From contig NZ_STFX01000028.1 of NCBI RefSeq assembly GCF_005222915.1, positions 1 through 64,000 of the forward strand: 64,000 bases of DNA, written 5' to 3'. The notes beneath the pieces are model-generated. The model did not search any database. It saw only the letters and a program-made list of their open reading frames with translations, and had not been told where the DNA came from. The DNA comes from Rhizobium sp. FKL33. Lineage in GTDB: Bacteria; Pseudomonadota; Alphaproteobacteria; Rhizobiales; Rhizobiaceae. The stretch's first letter is position 1. The number at the start of each line of letters is the position of its first letter. The translations under genes were made by a program, and so were the position numbers. Positions 10,470-17,832 of this stretch are shown here, piece by piece.

Positions 10470-10548
10470 AGGCGCAAGGCAGGGCCTGTTTCACGCGCCA
10501 TGCCGACATGCTGCTCTGGCGACAGAGGCAAGCAATGGAAAAAGAAAT

Positions 10549-10625
10549 GATCGTCCTCCCTCGCGCGTGGTCAGGCGGAGTCCAGACCTGACCGAGGTCC
10601 GCATTTCGCGCGAGGGAGAACGATC
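10549..10625. repeat. 77-bp nested inverted repeat (cruciform / structured RNA candidate)
   Basis: Arms of 19 bases (10549-10567 and 10607-10625) are complementary with a single mismatch, which would be a G-U pair in RNA. Inside them GGTCAGG/CCTGACC and GCGGA/TCCGC form further pairings, so the element can fold as a long branched hairpin. It lies between TIGR02588 and the convergent gene at 10738 and is not part of any credible gene. It could be a small RNA, an unusual terminator or a palindromic repeat family member. Confidence 0.55.
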
Positions 10626-10630
10626 AATGG

Positions 10631-10671
10631 GCAGGAAGCTCGGGGGGAACAAGGGGCAGTCTGCTTCCTGC
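10631..10671. repeat. Second stem-loop next to the nested repeat
   Basis: GCAGGAAGC at 10631-10639 pairs with GCTTCCTGC at 10663-10671 across a purine-rich loop. It follows the larger inverted repeat by 5 bases, giving two hairpins in tandem over about 120 bases. There is no T-run on either side, so an ordinary intrinsic terminator is unlikely. Confidence 0.4.
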
Positions 10672-10737
10672 GCGCTCATAACCCATTTGAACGCCCAAGG
10701 TTCCAAGCCAGTCTGGAATTGACATGTCCTTTTCGGG

Positions 10738-11106
10738 TCACTCGTTCGCAGGACGCTCCGATATCACGGCGGACCGGGTGGGAGCATAGGCGGGGCCTTC
10801 TGCGGATCGGCGGCGCGGCCCCTCCTCGTCGAAATGATCATGGGGATGATCGTCAGAAAGGTCCGGAGCCTCTTCGGTGTCCGCGTCCTCGATGCTCTGG
10901 TCTTCCCCGTAGGGTTCCGGATCATCTGCGGGGTCGGGATCGATGAGATTGCTCATTTTGAGGTTGGCGACGGCCGCCCCCATCGCCGCAAGTGCTTCGT
11001 CCGTGCTCCAGCCAGCCGCATTCGCATTGGCGATCATCGTCTGGATCGCGCGATCGAACGCCCCCGTCAGCGCTTTCATCCGCCGTTCGTTCAAGTCCAT
11101 TGTCAT
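10738..11106 (-). CDS. Hypothetical acidic protein with helical N-terminus
   Basis: 122 residues. The first 55 form a helical Ala-rich segment (MKALTGAFDRAIQTMIANA and EALAAMGAAVANLK). The rest is acidic and looks disordered (DDPEPYGEDQSIEDADTEE). I do not recognise a family beyond similar hypotheticals in Rhizobiales. The start is supported by AAGGAGAGG about 5 bases upstream, and an EcfG-like promoter is centred about 35 bases upstream, so it is probably a stress gene. It is divergent from the BON protein gene. Confidence 0.65.
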   Translation of the reverse strand: MTMDLNERRMKALTGAFDRAIQTMIANANAAGWSTDEALAAMGAAVANLKMSNLIDPDPADDPEPYGEDQSIEDADTEEAPDLSDDHPHDHFDEEGPRRRSAEGPAYAPTRSAVISERPANE

Positions 11107-11126
11107 CAGCCTCTCCTTTTCACTGA

Positions 11127-11151
11127 AACCCCGCAGGATTTCCGAAGTTCC
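11127..11151 (-). promoter_or_regulatory. EcfG-type promoter of the hypothetical gene at 10738-11106
   Basis: Read on the minus strand: GGAAC, 16 bases, GGTT, ending 20 bases before the start codon. Confidence 0.45.
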
Positions 11152-11169
11152 AGAGCTGGTTTTTCAGGG

Positions 11170-11195
11170 GGAACCGAAGCCCGGCGAACACAGTT
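11170..11195 (+). promoter_or_regulatory. Possible EcfG-type promoter of the BON-domain gene
   Basis: GGAAC, 17 bases, AGTT, ending 52 bases before the start. The -35 half is exact; the -10 half matches three of four positions. Confidence 0.35.
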
Positions 11196-11247
11196 TTAGA
11201 AGCAGAAAGACCGCGCCAGCGACGGTCTCGAAAGAAGAGGAAACCCA

Positions 11248-11892
11248 ATGGCGAGCAGAGATGACTTCCGAAACGACCGCAATCGCGAACGGACGTCCCG
11301 AGATCGTGAACGGTTCGATGTGGACCCGTTCTACGGCGCCCGGGGCTATCCCGACTGGGATCGGACAGGCTCCTTCCGGGAACGCGAGCGCGAGGATGGG
11401 AATCTCGCCGACGACCGGCGATACAACTCCCCCGGCTTCGGCCGAAACGAGGCTGGCTATGCGCAGCCTGAATATCGCTACCGCGAACGCGACAGAGACA
11501 ATGGCGAGCGCCGCCAGGCCTATGGCGACCGCGATGCAAAACGCGACCTGCTCGATCGCGCCTCCGACGAGGTCGCATCCTGGTTCGGCGACGAGGACGC
11601 CGAGCGGCGGCGCGAACAGGATCGTCATCGCGGCAAAGGCCCGAAAGGATACGTGCGGCGCGATGAATGAATTCTCGAGGACATCAATGATCGGCTGATG
11701 CAGGATCCCTATCTCGACGCGTCCGAGATCGAAGTGATGGTGGCCGAAGCGGAAGTGACGCTGACGGGCACGGTTGCAAGCCGTCAGGACAAGCGGCGCG
11801 CCGAAGATCTGGCCGAGTCGGTTTCGGGCGTTTCCCATGTCCAGAACAATATCCGCGTCAAAACGGGAACCATCGCCAATATCGTGAGTTGA
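11248..11892 (+). pseudogene. SWFGD/BON-domain stress protein split by one in-frame TGA
   Basis: The upstream part (140 codons) is Arg/Asp-rich and low-complexity, with the SWFGDEDAERRR and RGKGPKGYVRRDE motifs of rhizobial BON proteins. A TGA at 11668-11670 stops it. The same frame continues with ILEDINDRLMQDPYLDAS and a complete BON domain (IEVMVAEAEVTLTGTV to VSHVQNNIRVK) up to 11892. In homologues these are one protein, with Arg usually at the TGA position, so one CGA-to-TGA change explains the break. BON domains bind phospholipid or envelope components in osmotic and acid stress. The second half could be made alone from ATG at 11698, but it has no good ribosome site. Readthrough or a sequencing error are alternatives. 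Confidence 0.75.
11866..11890 (+). promoter_or_regulatory. Possible EcfG-type promoter of the DUF3008 gene
   Basis: GGAAC, 16 bases, AGTT, inside the last codons of the BON frame and ending 54 bases before the DUF3008 start. The -10 half matches three of four positions. Confidence 0.35.
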
Positions 11893-11944
11893 TTTCGACG
11901 AATGGCGGGCTCGACAGGAGCCCGCCATTTCCAAGGAGCCGGTC

Positions 11945-12133
11945 ATGCCCGCAAAATCCAAAGCTCAGCAGAAAGCAGCAGGCGCGGCGCTCTCCGCCAA
12001 GCGAGGAGATACGCCGAAAAGCAGCCTGCGCGGCGCGTCGAAAAGCATGGCGGCCTCAATGTCGGAAAAACAACTCGAAGATCTGGCTTCCACTCCGCGC
12101 AAGGGCAAGCCGGAACATGCGTCACGTGACTGA
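11945..12133 (+). CDS. DUF3008 family small basic protein
   Basis: A 62-residue Lys/Ala-rich protein starting MPAKSKAQQKAAGAALSAKR, with KSSLRGASKSMAASMS and a C-terminal RKGKPEH. This is the whole DUF3008 pattern and length. It is a cytosolic, probably disordered protein found among stress genes; its function is unknown. AAGGAG sits 7 bases before the ATG. Confidence 0.85.
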   Translation: MPAKSKAQQKAAGAALSAKRGDTPKSSLRGASKSMAASMSEKQLEDLASTPRKGKPEHASRD

Positions 12134-12173
12134 ACCCGCGACAAGTTTTGCGTAGCGACGGGAAGGATTTATC

Positions 12174-12362
12174 ATGCCGACTGGCCTCTACCCCCAGATC
12201 ATCTGGGATGTGATCGATCGCAGCATCACCATCATCGACGGAGACCGCGTCGTCGATCTGCGCGAGCGCTTTCGTTCGCGCGAGGATGGTCTCCGCGCGG
12301 CAGAAGCCTATTGCCGCCGTCACATGCGACGCGAGGCGGATCCGATCCGGGCAGCCGGCTGA
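12174..12362 (+). CDS. Small hypothetical protein
   Basis: 62 residues with mixed strand and helix character: YPQIIWDVIDRSITIIDGDRV, then a charged helix RSREDGLRAAEAYCRR. GGAAGGA precedes the ATG by 6 bases. No family is recognised. Its last 43 bases overlap the tail of the oppositely oriented gene at 12320-12610, so at most one of the two ends is likely to be exact. Confidence 0.45.
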   Translation: MPTGLYPQIIWDVIDRSITIIDGDRVVDLRERFRSREDGLRAAEAYCRRHMRREADPIRAAG

Positions 12363-12610
12363 ACGATCAGTGTTTCCCGGTTTTCGGGGAAATAGAAACG
12401 CGCAGCGACCGACGCGAAGGTTTTCAAGCGTGCGCGGCAGACGATGCCGCGATCATAGGCGCGAATGAGCAGCGAGACAAAGGTTTCCTGCTTTTCGCGG
12501 CTTTTGGGATACCAATGCTCGGTCTCCAACTCCCGGATAACACCGCGCAAGAACGACACTTCCGATCCCGCAAAGACGCCTGGGCTGTGGATTTGAGTGT
12601 GCAGCGACAT
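12320..12610 (-). CDS. Conserved-looking hypothetical protein
   Basis: 96 residues. The central part (LRGVIRELETEHWYPKSREKQETF and LLIRAYDRGIV) looks like small helical hypotheticals of rhizobia that share a stretch of the form VI-E-E----S-ET---F---I---Y-RGIV. The start is supported by GGGAGG 7 bases upstream. The C-terminal 25 residues are less convincing and overlap the gene on the other strand. The role is unknown. Confidence 0.5.
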   Translation of the reverse strand: MSLHTQIHSPGVFAGSEVSFLRGVIRELETEHWYPKSREKQETFVSLLIRAYDRGIVCRARLKTFASVAARFYFPENRETLIVQPAARIGSASRRM

Positions 12611-12742
12611 TCATGGCCCTCCCGCACCGCTCCGAACGAAGCATTCCGACTGCGGCGCTTCGTCCTTTGTCGCTTATTCATGTCGCAAATGAAATGGCGA
12701 AATTTAGCCCATCTATTTTTATGGGTTTATAATATTGAAGCT
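12611..12742. other. Non-coding stretch with an A/T-rich core
   Basis: Between the hypothetical gene ending at 12610 and the alcohol dehydrogenase stump, the sequence becomes A/T-rich around 12690-12740. I see no gene. The A/T-rich part begins exactly where homology to the dehydrogenase ends, so it may have arrived with the deletion that truncated that gene. Confidence 0.4.
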
Positions 12743-12871
12743 TCAATAAGCGCGCCGACATACCGCGCAGGCCGTCACCTTGAGGACGGCGTCGCGGCCG
12801 TGGTGAATTTTCGGGTCCGGCACGCTTTCACAACGTTTGTCGGACTTTCCGTGCCAGGTCAGGGCTTTCAT
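12743..12871 (-). pseudogene. Truncated zinc-dependent alcohol/formaldehyde dehydrogenase stump
   Basis: Forty-two codons starting MKALTWHGKSDKRCE, then VPDPKIHHGRDAVLKVTACA, match the N-terminus of glutathione-independent formaldehyde/zinc alcohol dehydrogenases of about 390 residues. Homology ends at the catalytic zinc motif: ACAVC is followed by RRAY and a stop instead of the usual GSDLH. A ribosome site (GAGGAG) and an EcfG-like promoter remain upstream. It cannot encode an active enzyme; the rest of the gene is not in the window. Confidence 0.75.
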
Positions 12872-12912
12872 TGCGGTCTCCTCATTGAGGCGGGCATGGT
12901 TTGAGGCGACAC

Positions 12913-12937
12913 AACCGGACAAAGAGGAAAGCGTTCC
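12913..12937 (-). promoter_or_regulatory. EcfG-type promoter of the dehydrogenase stump
   Basis: On the minus strand: GGAAC, 16 bases, GGTT, ending 41 bases before the start codon. It is preserved although the gene downstream is truncated. Confidence 0.45.
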
Positions 12938-12965
12938 CGTTTCAAGCCGGCGCCAAGCAGATAAG

Positions 12966-12998
12966 CAAAAGCGCGCCGGACGATGCGACGCGCTTTGC
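12966..12998 (-). terminator. Intrinsic terminator downstream of the DUF2171 gene
   Basis: Reading leftward, AAAGCGCG pairs with CGCGCTTT around a 13-base loop and is followed by T residues (TTTTGCTT). It lies about 40 bases after the DUF2171 stop. Confidence 0.5.
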
Positions 12999-13035
12999 AG
13001 ATTTCAGGCAGCGTAGGCTTACAGATACGATAGGA

Positions 13036-13293
13036 TCAGTGGATGCGGGAGCCTGACTCTTCCTCTTCCTGCTGTACGGCCTCATCGGCCGGGACAGACA
13101 GGTGAACCCTGTTTTCCTGGACGGTCTCGACCAGCGACAATTCGATGAAGTGGTGATGCCCCTGATGACCGGCGCCCTGGCTGTCGGACTTGGTCAGCTT
13201 GATGCGATCGCCCTCGATGCGGTCGACTGTGCCGACATGGCGGCCGTCGTTGCCGATCACTTCCGCATGTTCCCGGATATCGTGAATGGTCAT
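13036..13293 (-). CDS. DUF2171 domain protein
   Basis: 85 residues. A PRC-barrel-like small beta domain reads VIGNDGRHVGTVDRIEGDRIKLTK, then a His-rich loop (GAGHQGHHHFIELSLVE) and a Glu-rich tail. This is the DUF2171 pattern, common in Rhizobiales stress clusters with no known activity. AAGGAG precedes the start by about 8 bases. A degenerate EcfG-like element lies upstream. Confidence 0.8.
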   Translation of the reverse strand: MTIHDIREHAEVIGNDGRHVGTVDRIEGDRIKLTKSDSQGAGHQGHHHFIELSLVETVQENRVHLSVPADEAVQQEEEESGSRIH

Positions 13294-13324
13294 GGTCGTT
13301 CTCCTTGATGGATTGCGTCAGGGA

Positions 13325-13349
13325 AACGCGGGACCTGCGGTTTTGATCC
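13325..13349 (-). promoter_or_regulatory. Degenerate EcfG-type promoter of the DUF2171 gene
   Basis: On the minus strand: GGATC, 16 bases, CGTT. The -10 half is exact; the -35 half has one change from GGAAC. It ends 31 bases before the start. Confidence 0.3.
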
Positions 13350-13355
13350 ATCCGA

Positions 13356-13613
13356 TCATATGATTGTAGGGCGACCGCCATTCTTGGGTATGAATTCGAG
13401 CGTCAGCCTGATTTCCACGATCGGCCGGCGGATCTCGTCGAACACCTCCACCGCGATCATGTTCAGGGGTTCACCCGGCAGACCGTCCAACGCCATTTCG
13501 GCCAGCGCCTTTCGGCCTTCCTCGACGGCCTGGGCGTCGTTGTCGAATTCATAGGCGCGTTCGGCCGGCGACGCGCCGTCGCGGTCCAGTACGGAGAAGA
13601 AATATTTGGGCAT
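13356..13613 (-). CDS. DUF6894-like small protein
   Basis: 85 residues from MPKYFFSVLDRDGASP, with the family pattern of a short beta hairpin, a helix with EEGRKALAEMALDG, and a C-terminal strand pair VEVFDEIRRPIVEIRLTLEF. The role is unknown; many rhizobial paralogues exist. The inner Met is preferred to one 10 codons upstream because CCAGGAG lies 7 bases before it. Confidence 0.75.
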   Translation of the reverse strand: MPKYFFSVLDRDGASPAERAYEFDNDAQAVEEGRKALAEMALDGLPGEPLNMIAVEVFDEIRRPIVEIRLTLEFIPKNGGRPTII

Positions 13614-13638
13614 GGCGACACTCCTGGTATCGCCCGTA

Positions 13639-13663
13639 AACACATGACCTCGAAGGCGGTTCC
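13639..13663 (-). promoter_or_regulatory. EcfG-type promoter of the DUF6894-like gene
   Basis: On the minus strand: GGAAC, 16 bases, TGTT, ending 25 bases before the start. The -35 half is exact; the -10 half differs at one base. Confidence 0.4.
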
Positions 13664-13667
13664 GTCG

Positions 13668-14393
13668 TCAGCGCGCGACAAGCGCCGTCTTGAGCGCCCG
13701 CACGGTGGCTTCGTCGGTGCGACGGGTCTGGCGGGGACTGAAGCCGAGCGACACGACGCGGTCATCCGTCTCGTCAACCGTGGTCGAAAGCGAGCCGTGC
13801 ACCTCCCGCACTGGCAGCCGGTCAAGGATCTGGCCGATGCTCGCGGGCGTAACGCCGGAGCCCGGCATGATGGAGATGCGGCCATCGGCGAGCCTGATGG
13901 CCTCGGCGAGATCATCGAGGCCTTCGGGCGCGGTCTTTGCGCGGCCGGAGGTGAGAATGCGCTCGAAACCATAGTCGACGGCGAGTTCGATCGCGGCAGC
14001 CATATCAGGGACAAAGTCGAAAGCGCGATGCAGGGTGCGCGGCATGCGGCCCACCGCGTTGGATAATTGCCTCAGCGCCTTGGCGTCGAGCGCTCCGCCC
14101 GGAAGATTGGCGCCGATCACCACGCCCGAAATGCCGGCGGAAGCGGCGAACTGAATGTCCTCGCACATCAGGTCCAGTTCGCGCTGGGTGTAGACGAAAG
14201 CGCCGATGCGCGGACGGATCATCGCATAGACGGGAACCGAGGATTTCGCCGCCGCGCTCATCAAGCCGGCGGACGGCGTCAATCCGCCTGTCGAAAGGGC
14301 GCTGCAGAGTTCAATGCGGTCGGCTCCGCCCGAAATGGCGGCTTCGAGCCCTGCCAGATCATCGACGCACACTTCCAGCAGAATTTCGCTCAT
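13668..14393 (-). CDS. cutC: CutC family protein
   Basis: A 241-residue TIM-barrel protein starting MSEILLEVCVDDLAGLEAA, with GGADRIELCSAL, GGLTPSAGLM, IRPRIGAFVY, LHRAFDF, ILTSGRA and IMPGSGVT, all CutC signatures. The name comes from copper sensitivity in E. coli mutants, but the enzymatic role is unsettled. Here it is the last gene of an amino-sugar operon, and its start overlaps the end of the sugar kinase by 35 bases. This context favours a role in carbohydrate metabolism rather than copper. Confidence 0.88.
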   Translation of the reverse strand: MSEILLEVCVDDLAGLEAAISGGADRIELCSALSTGGLTPSAGLMSAAAKSSVPVYAMIRPRIGAFVYTQRELDLMCEDIQFAASAGISGVVIGANLPGGALDAKALRQLSNAVGRMPRTLHRAFDFVPDMAAAIELAVDYGFERILTSGRAKTAPEGLDDLAEAIRLADGRISIMPGSGVTPASIGQILDRLPVREVHGSLSTTVDETDDRVVSLGFSPRQTRRTDEATVRALKTALVAR

Positions 14394-15300
14394 ACGCTTT
14401 CACGCTCCATCCCAACGCCGCCGCGCCGATCAAGCCTGCATCGGGTCCACATTGCGCCTGGACCACCAGCGGCCGCTCGGAAACGCCGAGTACTCCGGGT
14501 TTCGTTTTCCGGTCGATGTTAGATAGGAGCTTTTCGGAATTTGCAAGGCCTCCGCCCACCGGCGCAATTTCGGCTCCGGTGATGTTGATCGCGAGCGCCA
14601 GAAGGCGGGCGACGAGATCGCTGTAAATGTCCACCGTCCGCGCCGCGGCCGGATCATCCGCCTCCCATGCGGAGAGAATTGCATGGCTGTCGGCGTCCGA
14701 GCCGTGAAGATGCCGATGCAGGGCTTCGATCCCGCGCGCGCCGCCCACGGTGTTCAAACAGCCTTTGCGGCCGCAACCACACTCGAAGGCGGGTATGAGT
14801 TCCGGCGGATCGCCGGCGATGGCGGGGAGAAAAGCGCCATGGCCCCATTCACCGGCAAAACCGCCAGCGCTGTTGACGAGCCGCCCACCGCTGACGAGAC
14901 CACCGCCGACGCCGGAGCCGAGAATCACCCCGAACACCACATGGCGGCCTCGGCCCGCCCCATGCGCGGCTTCCGCGAGCGCGAAACAATCCGCGTCATT
15001 GGCGATCAGCACCGGCAGGCCGAGCGCCGCTTCCAGCGCCGGAGCAAGGATTGTCTGGTGCAGCGCCGGAATGTTGGCGCAGGTCAGGCGTCCAGTGTCA
15101 CGATCCACGACGCCTGTTAGAGAAATTGCCAGAGCCTGGGGCCTCGACGGCGCAGCCCTGGTCAGGTCTCCGATGGCGGCGACGAACGCTTCAATCGTAT
15201 CGGACGGCGTTGCGACCCGTCCCATAGGCTCGAGCGCTCCCGGTTCCGGGGACCACGCCGCCTTGATGAAACTGCCGCCGATATCGAGAGCGAGGATCAT
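14359..15300 (-). CDS. ROK family sugar kinase (N-acetylglucosamine/N-acetylmannosamine type)
   Basis: 313 residues. The phosphate-1 ATP loop is ALDIGGSFIKAAW (4-16), the catalytic region ANDADCFALAEA carries the conserved ND, and GVILGSGVGGG is the phosphate-2 motif. The ROK zinc site is present as GEWGH and CGCGRKGCL. It phosphorylates a hexose or amino sugar at the 6-position in the cytosol. It lies 7 bases after the ABC ATPase gene and overlaps cutC. The divergent operon encodes a second, unrelated kinase, so this one may act on another imported sugar such as glucose or ManNAc. Confidence 0.88.
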   Translation of the reverse strand: MILALDIGGSFIKAAWSPEPGALEPMGRVATPSDTIEAFVAAIGDLTRAAPSRPQALAISLTGVVDRDTGRLTCANIPALHQTILAPALEAALGLPVLIANDADCFALAEAAHGAGRGRHVVFGVILGSGVGGGLVSGGRLVNSAGGFAGEWGHGAFLPAIAGDPPELIPAFECGCGRKGCLNTVGGARGIEALHRHLHGSDADSHAILSAWEADDPAAARTVDIYSDLVARLLALAINITGAEIAPVGGGLANSEKLLSNIDRKTKPGVLGVSERPLVVQAQCGPDAGLIGAAALGWSVKAYERNSAGSVRR

Positions 15301-15307
15301 GCCTCGC

Positions 15308-16309
15308 TTACCTGATCGCCTTGCCAGCCGCGTCGAAGCGATGCAGCGATTTGGCGTCCGGCGTCATATGGACGATCTCATCCGGCGCATAGGGATGTTC
15401 ACCGAACATGCGCACGGTGATGGTCCCCAGCTTCTCGGATTCGATATAGACGATGGTGTCGGCGCCGAGATGTTCGACATGCACGACCTTGCCGGGCCAC
15501 AATCCGCTTTCCCGGGACAAGGTAATATGTTCGGGGCGGACGCCGAGCGTCTGGTAGCCGCTTTCGCCCAGTCTGCCGGCCTCGACGAAATTCATCTGCG
15601 GCGAGCCGATGAAACCGGCGACGAAGAGATTGGCGGGCTTGTTGTAGAGCTCCATCGGCGAGCCGACCTGCTCGACCGCGCCGGCGCTCAACACGACGAT
15701 CTTGTCGGCCAGCGTCATCGCCTCGACCTGGTCATGCGTCACGTAGATCATGGTCGCCTTGAGACGACGATGGAGCGCTGCGATTTCCAGCCGGGTCTGC
15801 ACGCGCAGAGCCGCGTCGAGGTTGGAAAGCGGCTCGTCGAAGAGGAAGAGGCTCGGCTCGCGCACGATGGCGCGGCCGATGGCGACGCGCTGACGCTGGC
15901 CGCCCGACAGTTCGGCTGGCCGGCGTTCGAGATAGGGCTCCAGCGACAGCATCGTCGAGGCCTTCTTCACCTGCTCAGCGATGACACTCGCCTCGACGCC
16001 GGCCTGCTTGAGGCCGAGCGCCATGTTGTCGCGCACGGTGAGATGCGGATAGAGCGCATAGGACTGGAAGACCATGGCGATGCCGCGTTTCGCCGGCGGC
16101 GTGACGGTCACATCCTTGCCGTCGATCAGGATCTGGCCGGACGAGATGTCTTCGAGGCCGGCGATGGAGCGCAGAAGCGTGGACTTGCCGCAGCCGGAGG
16201 GGCCGACAAAGATCACGAATTCGCCATCCGCCACATCGAGGTCGATGCCCTTGAGCACTTCGAGCGGGCCATAGGCCTTGCGGATGGATTTGAGTTTCAG
16301 ATTGCCCAC
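15308..16309 (-). CDS. Sugar ABC transporter ATPase, UgpC/MsmK type
   Basis: 333 residues. Walker A is GPSGCGKST, the signature [14 protein letters not shown], Walker [14 protein letters not shown], and the switch His is in VTHDQ. A C-terminal MalK-like TOBE domain (about 235-330) follows, with TLGVRPEHI. It energises the two permeases and the binding protein encoded upstream in the same operon. UgpC/MsmK ATPases often serve several CUT1 importers, so it may be shared. Confidence 0.93.
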   Translation of the reverse strand: MGNLKLKSIRKAYGPLEVLKGIDLDVADGEFVIFVGPSGCGKSTLLRSIAGLEDISSGQILIDGKDVTVTPPAKRGIAMVFQSYALYPHLTVRDNMALGLKQAGVEASVIAEQVKKASTMLSLEPYLERRPAELSGGQRQRVAIGRAIVREPSLFLFDEPLSNLDAALRVQTRLEIAALHRRLKATMIYVTHDQVEAMTLADKIVVLSAGAVEQVGSPMELYNKPANLFVAGFIGSPQMNFVEAGRLGESGYQTLGVRPEHITLSRESGLWPGKVVHVEHLGADTIVYIESEKLGTITVRMFGEHPYAPDEIVHMTPDAKSLHRFDAAGKAIR

Positions 16310-16322
16310 TGGTAGTCTCCGT

Positions 16323-17378
16323 TCATAGCGCGATCTGCTCGCCGGTGCGCACGCTCTCGTCGGCGGCGAGGCAGATGCGCAGCGATTGCACCGCGTCCTG
16401 CATGTGCCGGTCGAGATCGAGATCCTCGCGGATCGCCCTGAGCACGAAAGCCTGTTCGAGATCGCAAAGGTCCTGATGGCCGGGTTCGCCCGCCATCTGC
16501 AGCAATTCGTCGCCGCTCACGAAGCGGCCATCGGGGCCGGTCTTCGCCGGATGGCGGCGGATCACCGAGGTCTTGGTGTGCGTGTCGATATCGTCGGACT
16601 TGGCGTTCGGATCCATAACGATCGAGACGCAGCCCTTGGGGGTGATGATGTCCTTCACGAAGAAGGCCGTCTCCGACATCATCGGACCCCATCCCGCCTC
16701 ATACCAGCCGACCGAGCCATCCTCGAACGTCACCTGAAGATGGCCGTAATTATACATGTCGGCAGCGATCTCGTCCGAGAGCCTGACACCCATGCCGCGC
16801 ACGCTGACAGGCTCGGCGTCGGTGATCTGGCACATCACATCGACATAATGCACGCCGCAATCGACGATCGGCGATGTCGTCTGCATCAGCGCCTTATGCG
16901 TTTCCCAGGCTTTGCCGGAGGATTGCTGGTTGAGGTTCATGCGGAAGACGTAGGGCGGGCCCATCTCGCGGGCGAGTTCGATCAGCTTCATCCAGGAGGG
17001 GTGATGGCGGAGGATATAGCCGATCACCAGTTTTCTGCCGGTGGCGCGGGCGCAGGCGACGACGCGCTCGGCGTCGGCCACGGTCGTCGCCAGCGGCTTT
17101 TCGAGAAAGACATGGCAGCCCGCCTCCATCGCCTTGATCGCATAGGCGGCGTGGCTGTCGGAATAGGTGTTGATCGAGCAGAGATCAGGTTTCAGCTCAG
17201 CCAGCGCGTCCTCGAAATTGGGACGAATAGCATGCCCGGCCAGAATGTCGGGCAGGACCACCTGCGAACGATTGACCAGGCCGACAATCTCGAAGCCGTC
17301 ATTCCTAGCATAGGACTGGGCGTGGCTTAGGCCCATATTGCCGAGGCCGGCGACAAGAACTTTAATGGGAGAGGGCAT
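16323..17378 (-). CDS. Gfo/Idh/MocA family oxidoreductase
   Basis: 351 residues. The N-terminal Rossmann fold has [14 protein letters not shown] (8-21), then the family motif [12 protein letters not shown] with its catalytic Lys and the C-terminal alpha/beta domain with [10 protein letters not shown]. It is an NAD(P)-dependent sugar dehydrogenase or epimerising enzyme, substrate unknown. In this operon it could oxidise an amino sugar or a glycoside such as the 3-keto intermediates used in rhizobial sugar catabolism. Its first 17 bases overlap the end of the inserted DUF4304 gene. Confidence 0.9.
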   Translation of the reverse strand: MPSPIKVLVAGLGNMGLSHAQSYARNDGFEIVGLVNRSQVVLPDILAGHAIRPNFEDALAELKPDLCSINTYSDSHAAYAIKAMEAGCHVFLEKPLATTVADAERVVACARATGRKLVIGYILRHHPSWMKLIELAREMGPPYVFRMNLNQQSSGKAWETHKALMQTTSPIVDCGVHYVDVMCQITDAEPVSVRGMGVRLSDEIAADMYNYGHLQVTFEDGSVGWYEAGWGPMMSETAFFVKDIITPKGCVSIVMDPNAKSDDIDTHTKTSVIRRHPAKTGPDGRFVSGDELLQMAGEPGHQDLCDLEQAFVLRAIREDLDLDRHMQDAVQSLRICLAADESVRTGEQIAL

Positions 17379-17832
17379 TTCCGGTCTCCTTAGTGGGCTG
17401 TGCCAAGCGCTTTACGGCCGCGCCGATATCGTGTGCCAGAGCGAGCGACGTCGCTTCCGTGGTGCACTTGGCCAAATGAGCGAAGGCATGCGTGTAAGTA
17501 TGGTCCCGTATAATCTGGCGCCGACTCACATCCGTTAGACTGGCTTCCAAATCGAGGGCATTGCTCAGCGGCGAGTTGTCCTGGATGACAGAATCCGCAC
17601 GCCAGAGAATGTGCAGGCCCGACACTTTGGGTCTACGCGTTGGCGACAATCGAAAGAATGACACGCCTGCATTTATGTAATGCTGCGGGCCCCATTGCGA
17701 CTTCTGCAAATTGACGACACAGGTTACTTCTGGATGCTCTCTGTAGAAATAGACACTCCCGACAGGTTTGAAGCCGTTGGCCAAAGCTGTCTCGGTCAAG
17801 GCATCTATCACAATGCTCACCTCGACACTCAT
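17362..17832 (-). CDS. DUF4304 domain protein inserted in the sugar-transport operon
   Basis: 156 residues with the DUF4304 pattern: a helix, NGFKPVGSVYFYRE, VVNLQKSQWG, INAGVSFFRLS, then charged helices. Known members are scattered cytosolic proteins of unknown role, often in variable or toxin/immunity-like regions and not in sugar operons. Base composition looks less GC-rich than that of its neighbours, with an ordinary spread of codons. Its ATG overlaps the permease stop as ATGA and its end overlaps the next start, so it is translated as part of the operon. It looks like an acquired gene fitted exactly into the operon. Confidence 0.8.
   Translation of the reverse strand: MSVEVSIVIDALTETALANGFKPVGSVYFYREHPEVTCVVNLQKSQWGPQHYINAGVSFFRLSPTRRPKVSGLHILWRADSVIQDNSPLSNALDLEASLTDVSRRQIIRDHTYTHAFAHLAKCTTEATSLALAHDIGAAVKRLAQPTKETGNALSH

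Noticed and set aside
10491-10706. 71-codon minus-strand frame over the nested inverted repeat
   Set aside because: Its sequence is just the translated hairpin; it has no ribosome site and no protein character.
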